Shown here piece after piece: positions 25,595 to 36,110 of a DNA stretch of 64,000 nucleotides; the first letter of the stretch is position 1; every line of letters starts with the position of its first letter. Origin of the DNA: Actinomadura pelletieri DSM 43383. GTDB lineage: Bacteria > Actinomycetota > Actinomycetes > Streptosporangiales > Streptosporangiaceae. The position numbers and the translations under genes were made by a program. The DNA is taken from positions 372,001 through 436,000 of the forward strand of contig NZ_RBWU01000003.1 in NCBI RefSeq assembly GCF_003634705.1, written 5' to 3'. The notes beneath the pieces are model-generated. The model searched no databases. It saw only the letters and a program-made list of their open reading frames with translations, and had not been told where the DNA came from.

Positions 25595-26462
25595 CGATCT
25601 TCGAGATGGGGATTTCGAGGATGTCGTGGGCACCGGCGGCCTTCAGCGCCGGGATCAGCGTGTTCACGCCGCGTTTGGCGACCACCGACTCCACGGCGCT
25701 CGACTCCCCGCCGGCCAGCGACGTGACGGTCGGCGACGACATCGACGGCATGATGTCGAGGACGTTCTGCAGGTCGCTCTGCGCGACGTTCAGCTTGAGC
25801 AGGACGTTGCCGCGCGCCCGGATCGCGCCCTGGAGGAGGAGGGAGATGTCCTCCATGGCGGCGCGTTTCTCGGGGTCCTCGTAGGCGTCGCGGTTGGCGA
25901 CGAGTTCGGTGTAGCTGGTCAGGAGCGTGTCGAGGATGCGCAGGCCGTTCTTGCGGAGCGACGAGCCGGTCTCGGTGAGGTCGACGATCGCGTCCACGAT
26001 GTCGGGCACCTTCGCCTCGGTCGCGCCGTAGGACGGGACGACCGTGGCCTTGACGCCGTGCCGTTCGAGGAACCGCTTGGTCATGGCCGGGAACTCGGTG
26101 GAGATCCGGACGCCCTCCGGCAGGTCGGACACCTTCTGCCAGGGCGCCCCGTCCGGCACCGCCATGATCACGCGGACGGGGTTGGAGGTGGCCTTGGAGT
26201 ACTTGAGTTCACCGAGGCTGACCACGTCGGCGTCGGTCTCGGTGATCCAGTCGCGGCCGGTGATGCCGAGGTCGAACAGGCCCTGTTCGAGGTAGGTCGG
26301 GATCTCCTGCGGGCGCAGGACCCGGACCCGCTCGATGCGGGGGTCGTCGATGGACGCGCGGTAGTCGCGGTCCGACGTGCGCTGGACGGTGAGGTCGGCG
26401 GCGTCGAACAGCTGCATGGTCGCCTTTTCGAGCGACCCCTTGGGCAGGACGAGTGACAGCAC
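25587..26462 (-). CDS. hisG: ATP phosphoribosyltransferase, long form
   Basis: The first enzyme of histidine synthesis, joining ATP and PRPP to phosphoribosyl-ATP. At 291 residues it is the long, hexameric form that is feedback-inhibited by His. The catalytic part begins LSLVLPKGSLEKATMQLFDA, has YLEQGLFDLGITGRDWI and the PRPP loop DAIVDLTETGSSLRKNGL near residues 172-190. The C-terminal ACT-like regulatory domain (residues 215-291) includes MPSMSSPTVTSLAG. In streptomycetes hisE lies directly upstream between ribH and hisG; here that space is only 86 bases and empty. Confidence 0.95.
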   Translation of the reverse strand: MLSLVLPKGSLEKATMQLFDAADLTVQRTSDRDYRASIDDPRIERVRVLRPQEIPTYLEQGLFDLGITGRDWITETDADVVSLGELKYSKATSNPVRVIMAVPDGAPWQKVSDLPEGVRISTEFPAMTKRFLERHGVKATVVPSYGATEAKVPDIVDAIVDLTETGSSLRKNGLRILDTLLTSYTELVANRDAYEDPEKRAAMEDISLLLQGAIRARGNVLLKLNVAQSDLQNVLDIMPSMSSPTVTSLAGGESSAVESVVAKRGVNTLIPALKAAGAHDILEIPISKIVD

Positions 26463-26548
26463 GGAATTGCCTTTCGATGGATGAGGATGCGGACCCCGGG
26501 ATGCTCAGGAGCCCGGAAGCAGGTCGTTCAGGGGAATTCCCGGACTTC

Positions 26549-28277
<1,729 letters not shown>

Positions 28278-28281
<4 letters not shown>

Positions 28282-28919
28282 GCGGTCACCGCCTCACGTT
28301 GTGGGGTGTGCACGCCCCGGGACTCCCGGAGCCAGTTCCTGAACCCGACCATCACCATGACGAAGAAGATCCCGTAGACCGCGCCGGAGACGTACAGCCC
28401 GGACTTGAACGCCAGCGGCATTCCGACCAGGTCGACGAGCACCCAGACGATCCAGAAGTCGACCAGGGCGCGGCTCTGCGCGAACGTCGCGACCGCGCTG
28501 CCGACGAAGATGTAGGCGTTCGCCCACGGCGACCAGGCGATCTTCAGCCAGTCGAGGTGGACGAACAGTTGGGCGACCAGCGCCGTGCCGAACAGCAGCG
28601 CGGCGACCAGCACCAGACGTTCCTGCGGCGTCGCCTGCCGGACGACGAGCCCGCTCGGTTCCCGCCGTCCACGGGCCCACATCGTCCACCCGTAGAGGGC
28701 GAGCCCACAGAACAGCACCTGCTTCAGGGCGTTTCCGGGGACGTGCGCGTTCATGGACGCGGCGAGCAGCAGAAGGGCCCCGGTGAGCTGGACCGGCCAC
28801 GTCCACAGCGTCTTGCGCATGGCGAGCCAGACGACGGCCAGGGACAGGACGTTGCCGACGAGATCGGTCCACAGGATGTGCTCGCCGAACACCTCGAAGC
28901 CCGCGTCGAACCAGCTCAT
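28278..28919 (-). CDS. ribM: PnuC-family riboflavin transporter RibM
   Basis: A 213-residue membrane protein of the PnuC fold with about seven helices and conserved [16 protein letters not shown], the [18 protein letters not shown] segment, [17 protein letters not shown] and [18 protein letters not shown]. PnuC proteins carry vitamin nucleosides by facilitated diffusion. In Corynebacterium and in Streptomyces davawensis the member coded inside the rib operon is RibM (PnuX), a riboflavin importer, and the same placement between ribE and ribBA here makes RibM the likely identity. An N-riboside substrate cannot be excluded by sequence alone. Confidence 0.85.
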
Positions 28920-29509
28920 TGCCGATCACCGAGCATGCGTTCGACGTACTTGGCGACGACGTCCACCTCGAGGTTCACCGGGTCGCCGGGGCCCTTGTGC
29001 CCGAGCGTGGTGAGCGCGAGCGTCGTCGGGATGAGCGCGACGCTGAACCGGTCGGCGCCCGCCTCCACCACGGTGAGGCTGATGCCGTCCACGGTGATGG
29101 AGCCCTTGTCGACCAGGTAGCGGCTCAGCTGGGACGGGAGCGACACGGTGACGACGTCCCACCGCTCCCCCGGCTCCCGGGAGATGATCTCGCCGACGCC
29201 GTCGACATGGCCCTGGACGAGATGCCCGCCGAGCCGGTCGGACAGCCGTACGGGCCGTTCGAGGTTGACCTTGGAGCCGGGTTCCAGCGCCCCGAGACTC
29301 GACTTGTCGAGGGTCTCCTTTATGACGTCGGCAGTGAAGACCTCGTCCTTGACGTCCACGACGGTGAGACAGACCCCGTTGACGGCGATCGACGCGCCGT
29401 GCACGGCGTCTTCCGTGACGAGCGGACCGCGGACGGCGAGCGTGACCGAGTCCCCGGCGGGCTCGATCGCCGCGATCTCGCCGAGCTCCTCGACGATGCC
29501 GGTGAACAT
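28916..29509 (-). CDS. ribE: Riboflavin synthase, alpha subunit
   Basis: A 197-residue enzyme that dismutates two lumazines to riboflavin. It consists of two homologous lumazine-binding barrels (residues 1-95 and 96-190). The N-terminal MFTGIVEELGEI, IAVNGVCLTVVDV and RPVRLSDRLGGHLVQGHVD are family hallmarks. The second barrel repeats GSITVDGISLTVV. An AGGAGG site lies 11 bases before the ATG. It is the first gene of the ribE-ribM-ribBA-ribH operon behind the FMN riboswitch. Confidence 0.96.
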   Translation of the reverse strand: MFTGIVEELGEIAAIEPAGDSVTLAVRGPLVTEDAVHGASIAVNGVCLTVVDVKDEVFTADVIKETLDKSSLGALEPGSKVNLERPVRLSDRLGGHLVQGHVDGVGEIISREPGERWDVVTVSLPSQLSRYLVDKGSITVDGISLTVVEAGADRFSVALIPTTLALTTLGHKGPGDPVNLEVDVVAKYVERMLGDRQ

Positions 29510-29585
29510 CTCTACCCGGGCCTCCTAGATAAGGCTCCGGGGGACGTCCATACATCGACGCACGCCCCCTGCGCAGGGGCGTACA

Positions 29586-29712
29586 GCGCGCTGCCTCCCA
29601 TCCGGACTTTCACCGTCGGTCCCGGAGTTCCACCGGGTCAACCGGCCGATGGCTTCGGCCGGGTCGCGGACTGTCACCGCCGGTTCGGAATTTCACCGAC
29701 CCCGGAGCACGC
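29586..29712 (-). promoter_or_regulatory. FMN riboswitch (RFN element)
   Basis: Read on the minus strand, the region carries the RFN consensus: GGTCGGTGAAATTCC, GGCGGTGACAGTCC, GGTGGAACTCCGG, GACGGTGAAAGTCC and GGATGGGAGG in the right order. P1 is closed by seven pairs between bases 29706-29712 and 29586-29592 (one G-U). FMN binding would turn off the rib operon. Between the aptamer and ribE lies a CCCCTGCGCAGGGG palindrome (29566-29579) that could be part of the expression platform. Confidence 0.95.
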
Positions 29713-29839
29713 GTTCATGGTCGTCAACCAGTGTGCCACGCAACTCATTCCCGCCCGGTGTGACCATCACCACGGACCACCCATGACAAATCAGTTCAAC
29801 GCTCAACAATCACGGGGATGGTTAGATACCGTGACCAAA

Positions 29840-29853
29840 GTGACGCCTGTCAC
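29840..29853. promoter_or_regulatory. Short dyad upstream of the DoxX gene
   Basis: GTGAC-GCCT-GTCAC forms a 5-bp inverted repeat with a 4-base centre, 21 bases before the DoxX start. A further GTGAC lies at 29831. A TACCGT at 29827-29832 fits a -10 box, so the dyad could be an operator just downstream of the start of transcription. Confidence 0.4.
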
Positions 29854-29874
29854 ATAACCCCCCTGGAGGCAGTC

Positions 29875-30282
29875 ATGGACGTCGTCGCTCTCATCGCCCG
29901 CATCGCGTTAGCCTTCATCTTCCTCGGCGCCGGTTTCAGCCATCTCACCTCCGCCGAGGCCATGGCCCCCTACGCGGCGGCCAAGAAGCTCCCCCAGCCG
30001 AAACTCGCCGTCCAGGCCTCGGGCGCCTACATGCTGGTGGCGGCGCTCCTCCTCGTCCTCGGCATCTGGCCCGACCTGGCCGCGCTCGCCCTCGTCCCGT
30101 TCCTGCTCCTCACCGCCGTGATCTTCCACGACTTCTGGCGCCAGGAGACCCCCGAGGCCCGCCAACTGGAGCAGATCCAGTTCAGCAAGAACCTCAGCCT
30201 CACCGGCGGCGCCCTCGCGGTGTTCGTCCTCTACGCCTCAGACCCCCACCCGGGCCTAACCCTGCTGGACCCCCTCTTCTAA
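29875..30282 (+). CDS. DoxX family membrane protein
   Basis: A 135-residue DoxX-family protein with four transmembrane helices (VVALIARIALAFIFLGAGF, GAYMLVAALLLVLGIW, LAALALVPFLLLTAVIFH and a final LTGGALAVFVLYA). The family occurs in quinone or sulfur-oxidising and stress contexts, but the role of most members is unknown. The ATG follows GGAGG by five bases. It is a single gene between the riboflavin riboswitch and a dead regulator gene. Confidence 0.85.
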   Translation: MDVVALIARIALAFIFLGAGFSHLTSAEAMAPYAAAKKLPQPKLAVQASGAYMLVAALLLVLGIWPDLAALALVPFLLLTAVIFHDFWRQETPEARQLEQIQFSKNLSLTGGALAVFVLYASDPHPGLTLLDPLF

Positions 30283-30450
30283 GGCTCCCCGAGCCGCGCC
30301 GCCCCCTCCCCCCGGCGGCGCGGCTGAGCCCTCCCTCCGGTCACCGCCACGCAGGCAATCCCCGCCGCCCCCTCAGCCAGAGCCACCGGCCCCGACCGCT
30401 CACGCTCGTACTGGGCGATCGGATCGAACTTAAAAGGCAACGGCGAGCAG

Positions 30451-30863
30451 GAGATGGTCCTCGCCGTCCTGTCCGGATTGAGCGTGCCGATATGGCGCAG
30501 GTGCCCGACACCGGGTCGCTCCACGGTGATCTGCGCGCGCTCCTGCAAGGGGTGGCCGACTGGCTCAGCCATCCGCGCATCGCCTGAATCCTTCCGGACC
30601 TGATCGCGGAGGGGGTGCGCAACGAGGCACTGGCCAGGGCGACGCTCGTCGATATCGGCGTGCCGCGTCGCGCGCGGGGCGAGGCGGTCTTCCGGCGGGC
30701 CGTCGAGCGGGGCGAACCGGCCACCGACATCGACATGGGAATGGCCCTCGACCTGGTGATCGCTCTCATCTTCTGGCGGTTGAACGGCCTGCACGGCGCT
30801 TCGGAGCCCGACTACCTCGATCGTGTCGCGACGGTCATCCTGCGCGCCCTCTCCCCCAACTGA
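30451..30863 (+). pseudogene. Broken TetR-family regulator gene
   Basis: The last 82 codons (30615-30863) read as a TetR C-terminal domain (GIPRRARGEAVFRRAVERG-like, then MALDLVIALIFWRLNG). Upstream, the same frame continues VPDTGSLHGDLRALLQGVAD but is interrupted by an in-frame TGA at 30585-30587, just before ILPDLIAEGVRNEAL. A further frameshift near 30475 separates VLAVLSGL from ADMAQVPD, and no HTH N-terminus is found. The gene is inactive. The rest of the gap, 30283-30450 and 30864-30946, holds nothing I can identify. Confidence 0.7.
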
Positions 30864-30946
30864 GGGTGCCCGGCAGGGGTTGCCGTTGGGCGGGCGGCAC
30901 GTGAAACTCGTTGACTGAAAGGGCGCCGAGGGATCGAGGATGGGGC

Positions 30947-32431
30947 ATGGGCGGACTTACCTTGTCACCGAAAATCCTGGACGTTCTCGACTTCGGGACT
31001 CCGTCGGCCGAGCGGGACATCTCCCGGGGGCTGGAGAAGTACTTCGTCGAGTCCGACGCCTACCAGCGGGTCCGGTCGGGGGCGAAGACGATCCTGATGG
31101 GGAACCGCGGGGCGGGGAAGAGCGCCATCTTCCAGGTGCTGGCCAAGCGGGAACGCGAGGCCGGCAGCCATGTGATCGTGCTGAGCCCGGAGGATTACTC
31201 GTACGAGTTGCTCAGCGCGACGATGGCGGCCGAGGACGCGGGGTCGTGGGCGAAACAGGGTGCCTATGCGGCGGCGTGGAAGTACCTGATCTATGTACTG
31301 GTGATGAAGGCGCTGGCGCGGAAGGGGCTGCGGCTGACCAAGGGCGGCGGCCGGGAGATCCACAAGTACGTCCGGGACATCCACGGCGCGCAGCAGCTCG
31401 GGCCGTTGTCGTTGCTCGTGTCGTATCTGAAGCGGCTGGAGGCCGTCAAACTCGGGCCGATCGAGGCGGGGCTGCGGACGCGGGAGCTGGACCGGCTCTA
31501 CAAACTTGAAGAGATACACAACCTGTTGCCCGCTTTGCAAAGAGTGTTGGACGGCGAGCGGGTCGTGGTGCTGGTCGACGAACTCGACCGGGGGTGGGAT
31601 TCGTCCGAGGACGCCAAGGCGTTCGTCTCCGGGTTGTTCCAGGCGTGTGTTTCCATCAACGCGCTGCATCGTAATCTGCGTGTTTATGTATCGCTACGGC
31701 AGGAGCTGTATGACGATATTCCGTCGCTTTATGACGACGCGCAGAAACACCGGGACCTGGTGGAGAAGATCTACTGGTCGGAGGAGTCCCTGCTGGAGTT
31801 GATCGCCAAGCGGATCAGGCATTCGGCGCATGAGAAGGGTTTCGACGTGGAGGCCCTGGAACAGGCCGGGGACTGGGCCTGCTGGTCGGCGATCTTCTCT
31901 TCGCCGCGAGGTCGGGGCTCGAAAGCGTCGTTCCGGTACATGGTCGACAGGACGCTGTACCGGCCCAGGGAGATCATCCAGTTCTGTTCGGAGGCGCTGG
32001 CGAACGGGAGGACGCGAACCTCGCGGCTGCCTGTTCCCTATTCGGCGATCGAGCGTTCCGAGTACGGCTACTCCGTGGAGCGGCTCAGAGATATCGCCGC
32101 CGAATACCGTTTTCAGTATCCGGGGTTGTTGAGCATTTTTGAGGTCTTCCGCAGTCGCCCGGACACGTTCGAACGGGATGAGCTCGAAATGCTCTGCCTC
32201 GAACTCGCCGTCGGTGAGATCCCCACGCACGGGACGCGGTCATGGCTGCCGCGGTGCGACCCGAACGACCTGATCGAGGTGCTGTGGCGGTCGGGCCTGC
32301 TCAGCGCCCAGGCCAACGGGGACGGCACCTTCCTGGGAAGCCACCAGGTGCAGCACCTCAACCTCGCGGCGGTGAAACGGTTCCGGATCCACGACATGTT
32401 CCGCGCCGCGCTCGGAATCGCCGCGTCCTAG
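30947..32431 (+). CDS. Stand-alone P-loop ATPase (Sll1717-like), function unknown
   Basis: A 494-residue AAA-type ATPase with Walker A MGNRGAGKSAIF near residue 47 and Walker B VVVLVDELDRGWDS near residue 210. An arginine-containing RVYVSLRQELYDDIPS segment follows, as in the P-loop ATPase group named Sll1717, and a winged-helix-like C-terminus (residues 380-494). Family members resemble STAND or KAP-type NTPases and are often next to mobile or defence genes. Codon use is less GC-saturated than the neighbours (TAT, TTT, CAT and ATA codons occur), which suggests recent acquisition. The ATG at 30947 follows GAGGATGGGG. Its stop overlaps the convergent HAD-gene stop by four bases. No effector domain or partner gene is visible, so the function is open. 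Confidence 0.75.
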   Translation: MGGLTLSPKILDVLDFGTPSAERDISRGLEKYFVESDAYQRVRSGAKTILMGNRGAGKSAIFQVLAKREREAGSHVIVLSPEDYSYELLSATMAAEDAGSWAKQGAYAAAWKYLIYVLVMKALARKGLRLTKGGGREIHKYVRDIHGAQQLGPLSLLVSYLKRLEAVKLGPIEAGLRTRELDRLYKLEEIHNLLPALQRVLDGERVVVLVDELDRGWDSSEDAKAFVSGLFQACVSINALHRNLRVYVSLRQELYDDIPSLYDDAQKHRDLVEKIYWSEESLLELIAKRIRHSAHEKGFDVEALEQAGDWACWSAIFSSPRGRGSKASFRYMVDRTLYRPREIIQFCSEALANGRTRTSRLPVPYSAIERSEYGYSVERLRDIAAEYRFQYPGLLSIFEVFRSRPDTFERDELEMLCLELAVGEIPTHGTRSWLPRCDPNDLIEVLWRSGLLSAQANGDGTFLGSHQVQHLNLAAVKRFRIHDMFRAALGIAAS

Positions 32432-33063
32432 CCGGTCAGGTGCACGCCCGTTGAGGTCGTCTTCACGTGGGTGAGGTTCGGGATGATGTGGTGGGCGTCG
32501 GTCAGCACCGCCGGGTCGTGGCTGGTGGTCACCGCCAGGACGGTCGCACCGGCGGCGCGGCCCGCCGCCACACCGGCGGGGGCGTCCTCGAAGACGACGC
32601 AGGCGGACGGGTCCACGCCCAGGAGCCGGGCGGCCCGAAGGTAGCCGGACGGGTCGGGCTTGCCGTCCGGGATGTCCTCGGCCGTCACCACGACCGGCGG
32701 GAGCGGCACGCCCGCGATGTCCGCGCGGAGTCTCAGTTGGGCCCTGTCCATGGACGTGACGAACGCGCACGGCAGACCGTTCATGTTCGTCAGAAGGTCC
32801 AGGGCGCCGGGCAGGGCGCTGATGCCCTCGGTGCCGGTGGCCTCCAACTCGTCCAGGCGGGCGGTGGCGGCGTGGACCTGGTCGGGTGGGATGAACTCGG
32901 CCACGCGGTCGATGGTTCGGCGTCCGTGGGCGTCGGCGAGGAACTCGTCCGCGTCGATGCCGTACTCGGCGGCCCATTCGCGGGCGGCGCGTTCGACGAG
33001 GGGCGTGGAGTCGACGAGGGTGCCGTCCACGTCGAACAGGACGGCCGTGCAGGGAAAGTTCAC
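32428..33063 (-). CDS. HAD-superfamily sugar-phosphate phosphatase
   Basis: A 211-residue HAD hydrolase of the beta-phosphoglucomutase/GPP group. Motif I is [13 protein letters not shown] (nucleophile and acid Asp), motif II lies in [17 protein letters not shown], motif III Lys in [13 protein letters not shown], and motif IV in [18 protein letters not shown]. The cap domain sits between motif I and II. It would dephosphorylate a small sugar phosphate. The GTG overlaps the rpe stop by four bases, so it is coupled to pentose phosphate metabolism; it resembles actinomycete sugar-phosphatase or phosphoglycolate phosphatase-like proteins. Confidence 0.85.
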   Translation of the reverse strand: MNFPCTAVLFDVDGTLVDSTPLVERAAREWAAEYGIDADEFLADAHGRRTIDRVAEFIPPDQVHAATARLDELEATGTEGISALPGALDLLTNMNGLPCAFVTSMDRAQLRLRADIAGVPLPPVVVTAEDIPDGKPDPSGYLRAARLLGVDPSACVVFEDAPAGVAAGRAAGATVLAVTTSHDPAVLTDAHHIIPNLTHVKTTSTGVHLTG

Positions 33064-33737
33064 CAGTTCGCCTTCGTCGTCGCCTCTTCCGCCTGGGCTC
33101 GGAGTCGGCGGACCGCCTCGGCGGGGTCGTCGGCCCCGTACACGGCGCTGCCCGCGACGAACACGTCCGCCCCGGCCTCCGCGCACCGTTCGATGGTCTC
33201 CGCGCTGACGCCGCCGTCCACCTGGAGCCACACGGGAAGGTCGCGGCCCCGGATGAGTTCGCGGGCGCGGCGGACCTTCGGCAGGACGACGTCCAGGAAC
33301 TTCTGGCCGCCGAACCCGGGCTCGACGGTCATGAGGAGAAGCATGTCGATCTCGCCGAGGAGGTCCTCGAACCCGTCCACGGGTGTGGCGGGATTCACAC
33401 CGAGGCCCGCGCGGGCGCCCGCCGCGCGGATGGCGCGCAGGGTGCGGATCGGCGCCTTGGCGGCCTCGGCGTGGATGGTGACGCTCTGCGCGCCGACCTC
33501 CGCGTACTCCGGCGCCCAGCGGTCGGGGTCCTCGATCATCAGGTGGCAGTCGAGCGGCAGAGCACTGTGCTTGAGCAGTGCCTGGACGACCGGCAGTCCC
33601 AGGGTGAGGTTGGGGACGAAGTGGTTGTCCATGACGTCGACGTGAACCCAGTCGGCGGAGTCGGCGATGCGGGCGACGTCGTCGGCCAGGTGCGCGAAGT
33701 CGGCGGACAGGATGCTGGGTGCGATCTGTGGAGCCAT
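33060..33737 (-). CDS. rpe: Ribulose-phosphate 3-epimerase
   Basis: A 225-residue TIM-barrel enzyme interconverting ribulose 5-phosphate and xylulose 5-phosphate. It has the family start [19 protein letters not shown], the metal ligands in [26 protein letters not shown], the signature [15 protein letters not shown] and [11 protein letters not shown]. All metal His and Asp positions are present. The ATG at 33735-33737 agrees with the family start. It lies between rsmB-PAP2 and a HAD gene on the minus strand. Confidence 0.96.
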   Translation of the reverse strand: MAPQIAPSILSADFAHLADDVARIADSADWVHVDVMDNHFVPNLTLGLPVVQALLKHSALPLDCHLMIEDPDRWAPEYAEVGAQSVTIHAEAAKAPIRTLRAIRAAGARAGLGVNPATPVDGFEDLLGEIDMLLLMTVEPGFGGQKFLDVVLPKVRRARELIRGRDLPVWLQVDGGVSAETIERCAEAGADVFVAGSAVYGADDPAEAVRRLRAQAEEATTKANW

Positions 33738-33750
33738 GATGCCCTGAAGT

Positions 33751-34686
33751 CTATTGGGGCAGTTCCTCCCGATCCTCACCCGACCGGGTGAGGGCGGGCA
33801 CGGTGCGGCTCGCGAGGCGGAGGCGGACGAACGCCTCCGGCGCCCCGGCCGTGATCCAGAGCCCGAGCACCACCTGGACGACGAACGTCTGAACGAGGTG
33901 GGACCCGTCGAGCGCGGCGATCGCGGCGGCACCGGCCAGGCCAACGGGAACGCGGGCCACGCGGCGCCAGAGCTTCGCCGCCGGCTCGAACCAGCCGCGG
34001 GACGCGAGCAGGGACAGGCCGGCGACGACGCCGCAGATGCCGCCCGTGGCCCTGGCCGAATCGACGAGCGTGAGGGGTTCGGTCGCTCCTCCCGCCGCTT
34101 GGATGGCGCGGGCCCAGGCGTCCGGCCAGGTCCAGTCCTGGAGTGGCTGGAACGCGCCCCAGGCCGCCGCCAGTAGTAGCAGGGAGACGGCGAGGGCGAG
34201 AGCCATCTGCACCGCGAGGTGGCGGCGGGTCCACCACGGGACGATGACGGGCTCCAGGCCCAGGGCGGCTATCAGGAGCGCGAGGCCGACGGCCCAGCCC
34301 GCGAGAACCTGGCTGATCGAGTGGACTCCCAGGTGCACGCGGGAAAGCCCGATCAGGACGATCAGGATGGCCGCGGCTGTCCACACGAGCCATCGCCTGG
34401 TCTGGGCGGCGAAGAACCCCCAGGCGACCGGTGCGTTCTGGGCGTGGCCGGACGGCATCCCGAACGACGTGTAGGACTGTTTCCCTTCGATGGACGGGTC
34501 CGTCCAGTAGGGACGGGGGTCGTGGAACACCATCTTCAGGAGCGTGTTGAGGAACGCGCTGAACAGCAGGACGACCGCGGCCCGCGCCGCCAGACGCGGA
34601 GCCACGCACCAGAACAACACCACCAGCACGGGCACGTAGAAGGCGGCACTGCCCAGGAACGACATGACGTGCATGAAGCCGGTCAA
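33751..34686 (-). CDS. PAP2-family membrane phosphatase
   Basis: A 311-residue membrane protein of the PAP2 superfamily, which removes phosphate from lipid or prenyl pyrophosphates at the outer face. The three phosphatase motifs are in FHDPRPYW (K-x6-RP as KMVFHDPRP), [12 protein letters not shown] and [16 protein letters not shown]. About eight hydrophobic segments are visible, with extra C-terminal helices compared with simple PAP2 proteins. The start is most likely TTG at 34684-34686, because GAAGGAGG lies four bases before it and the next ATG is later. It sits 17 bases behind rsmB. Confidence 0.82.
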   Translation of the reverse strand: MTGFMHVMSFLGSAAFYVPVLVVLFWCVAPRLAARAAVVLLFSAFLNTLLKMVFHDPRPYWTDPSIEGKQSYTSFGMPSGHAQNAPVAWGFFAAQTRRWLVWTAAAILIVLIGLSRVHLGVHSISQVLAGWAVGLALLIAALGLEPVIVPWWTRRHLAVQMALALAVSLLLLAAAWGAFQPLQDWTWPDAWARAIQAAGGATEPLTLVDSARATGGICGVVAGLSLLASRGWFEPAAKLWRRVARVPVGLAGAAAIAALDGSHLVQTFVVQVVLGLWITAGAPEAFVRLRLASRTVPALTRSGEDREELPQ

Positions 34687-34703
34687 CGCGCCTCCTTCGG
34701 GGG

Positions 34704-36110
34704 TTACGTGCGACGCAGCAGTGCCAGGAACATCGCGTCCGTGCCGTGGCGGTGGGGCCAGAACTGCGCGTACGGGCCGTCGCCCAGGCCGGTGAGGTCC
34801 CCGGCCAGGGACGCCAGGACGGACGGGGCGTCGAGCCGTTCGACGTCGTCGCGGCCGCGTAGGGCGTCGTCCACGACCACCCGGGTCTCCGCCAGGTGCG
34901 GGGAGCAGGTGACGTACGCGACGACGCCTCCCGGCCGGACGGAGTCCAGCGCCGCGGCGAGCAGCGCCCGCTGCAACGGGCCGAGTTCCGCGATCGACTC
35001 GGGGCCGCGCCGCCAGCGGGCCTCCGGGCGGCGGCGAAGCGCGCCGAGGCCGGTGCACGGCGCGTCCACCATGACCCGGTCGAAGGAGGCGGGGCGCCAC
35101 GCGGGGGCGGTGCCGTCGGCCGCGACCACGCCGGTGCGGTCGTCGACCGCGCCGCGGACGAGCCGGGCCCGGTGCGGCTGGACGTCGGCGGCGAGCAGCC
35201 GCGCGCCCCGCTGGGCGGCGAGTGCGGACAGCAGGCCCGCCTTGCCGCCGGGGCCCGCGCACAGGTCCGCCCAGCGCGCGTCCGGGCCGTCCAGGGGCGT
35301 CTCCGCCAGGGCGAGGGCGACCAGCTGGCTGGCCTCGTCCTGGACGGCGGCGCGCCCCTCGCGGACGGCGGCGACCTCCGCCGGGTCCCCTTCGGGCAGC
35401 ACGGCGCCGAACGGCGAGTAGGGGGCGGGTTCCGCGCCCGCGTCGCGCAACTCCTCGACGGTGGCCCGGCCCGGACGGGCGACCAGCGTGACGCGTGGAC
35501 GGACGTTGTCGGCGGCGAGCAGTTCGTCGATCTCGCCGTCGCCGACGGCGTCCCGCAGCGCGGACACGATCCACTTCGGGTGGCTGTGCCGGACGGACAG
35601 GCGGGTGGACGTGTCGGCGTCGGCGGGCGCCACGATCTCCAGCCACGCGTCCAGGTCGCGGGTGGCGACCTTGCGGAGCACCGCGTTGGCGAACTTGGAC
35701 TGGCCCGGACCCGCGACGGAACGGGCCAGCTCGACCGCCGTGCCCACGGCCGCGTGCGGCGGGATCCGGGTCGCGAGGATCTGGTGGGCGCCGAGGCGCA
35801 GCACGTCCAGGAGCGGCGCGTCGATACGACGCAGCTCACGGTCGCTGCACAGGGCGAGCACCGCGTCGTAGGTGCCGCGTCCGCGCAGCGTGCCGTAGGT
35901 CAGTTCGGTGGCGAGGGCGGCGTCGCGTCCGGTGAGACCGCGGTCGCGCAGGCGGCCCGGTAGCAGGAGGTTGGCGTAGGCGTCGCGGGTCTCGACGGCG
36001 CGGATCACGTCGAAGGCGGTGCGCCGCACGAGGTCCTGCGGGCGTCCCGTCCTGCGCGGGCCGCCCGGCCTGCGGTTCGGGGCGCGTCGGTGGTGGCGGG
36101 CGGGTGGCAT
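34704..36110 (-). CDS. rsmB: 16S rRNA cytosine(967)-C5 methyltransferase
   Basis: A 468-residue enzyme that uses SAM to methylate cytosine 967 of 16S rRNA. The N-terminal NusB-like RNA-binding domain (residues 30-165) precedes the methyltransferase. The SAM motif is WADLCAGPGGKAGLLSALAA, the catalytic Cys motif IV is VMVDAPCTGLGALRRRP, and motif VI is VAYVTCSPHLAETR with the second Cys. The basic N-terminus of about 30 residues is typical of actinomycete members. It overlaps fmt by one base. Confidence 0.95.
   Translation of the reverse strand: MPPARHHRRAPNRRPGGPRRTGRPQDLVRRTAFDVIRAVETRDAYANLLLPGRLRDRGLTGRDAALATELTYGTLRGRGTYDAVLALCSDRELRRIDAPLLDVLRLGAHQILATRIPPHAAVGTAVELARSVAGPGQSKFANAVLRKVATRDLDAWLEIVAPADADTSTRLSVRHSHPKWIVSALRDAVGDGEIDELLAADNVRPRVTLVARPGRATVEELRDAGAEPAPYSPFGAVLPEGDPAEVAAVREGRAAVQDEASQLVALALAETPLDGPDARWADLCAGPGGKAGLLSALAAQRGARLLAADVQPHRARLVRGAVDDRTGVVAADGTAPAWRPASFDRVMVDAPCTGLGALRRRPEARWRRGPESIAELGPLQRALLAAALDSVRPGGVVAYVTCSPHLAETRVVVDDALRGRDDVERLDAPSVLASLAGDLTGLGDGPYAQFWPHRHGTDAMFLALLRRT

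Noticed and set aside
30279..30450. Coding remnant on the minus strand with PFKFDPIAQYERERSG
   Set aside because: No family could be named and the frame has no start or context; too weak to list as a gene.
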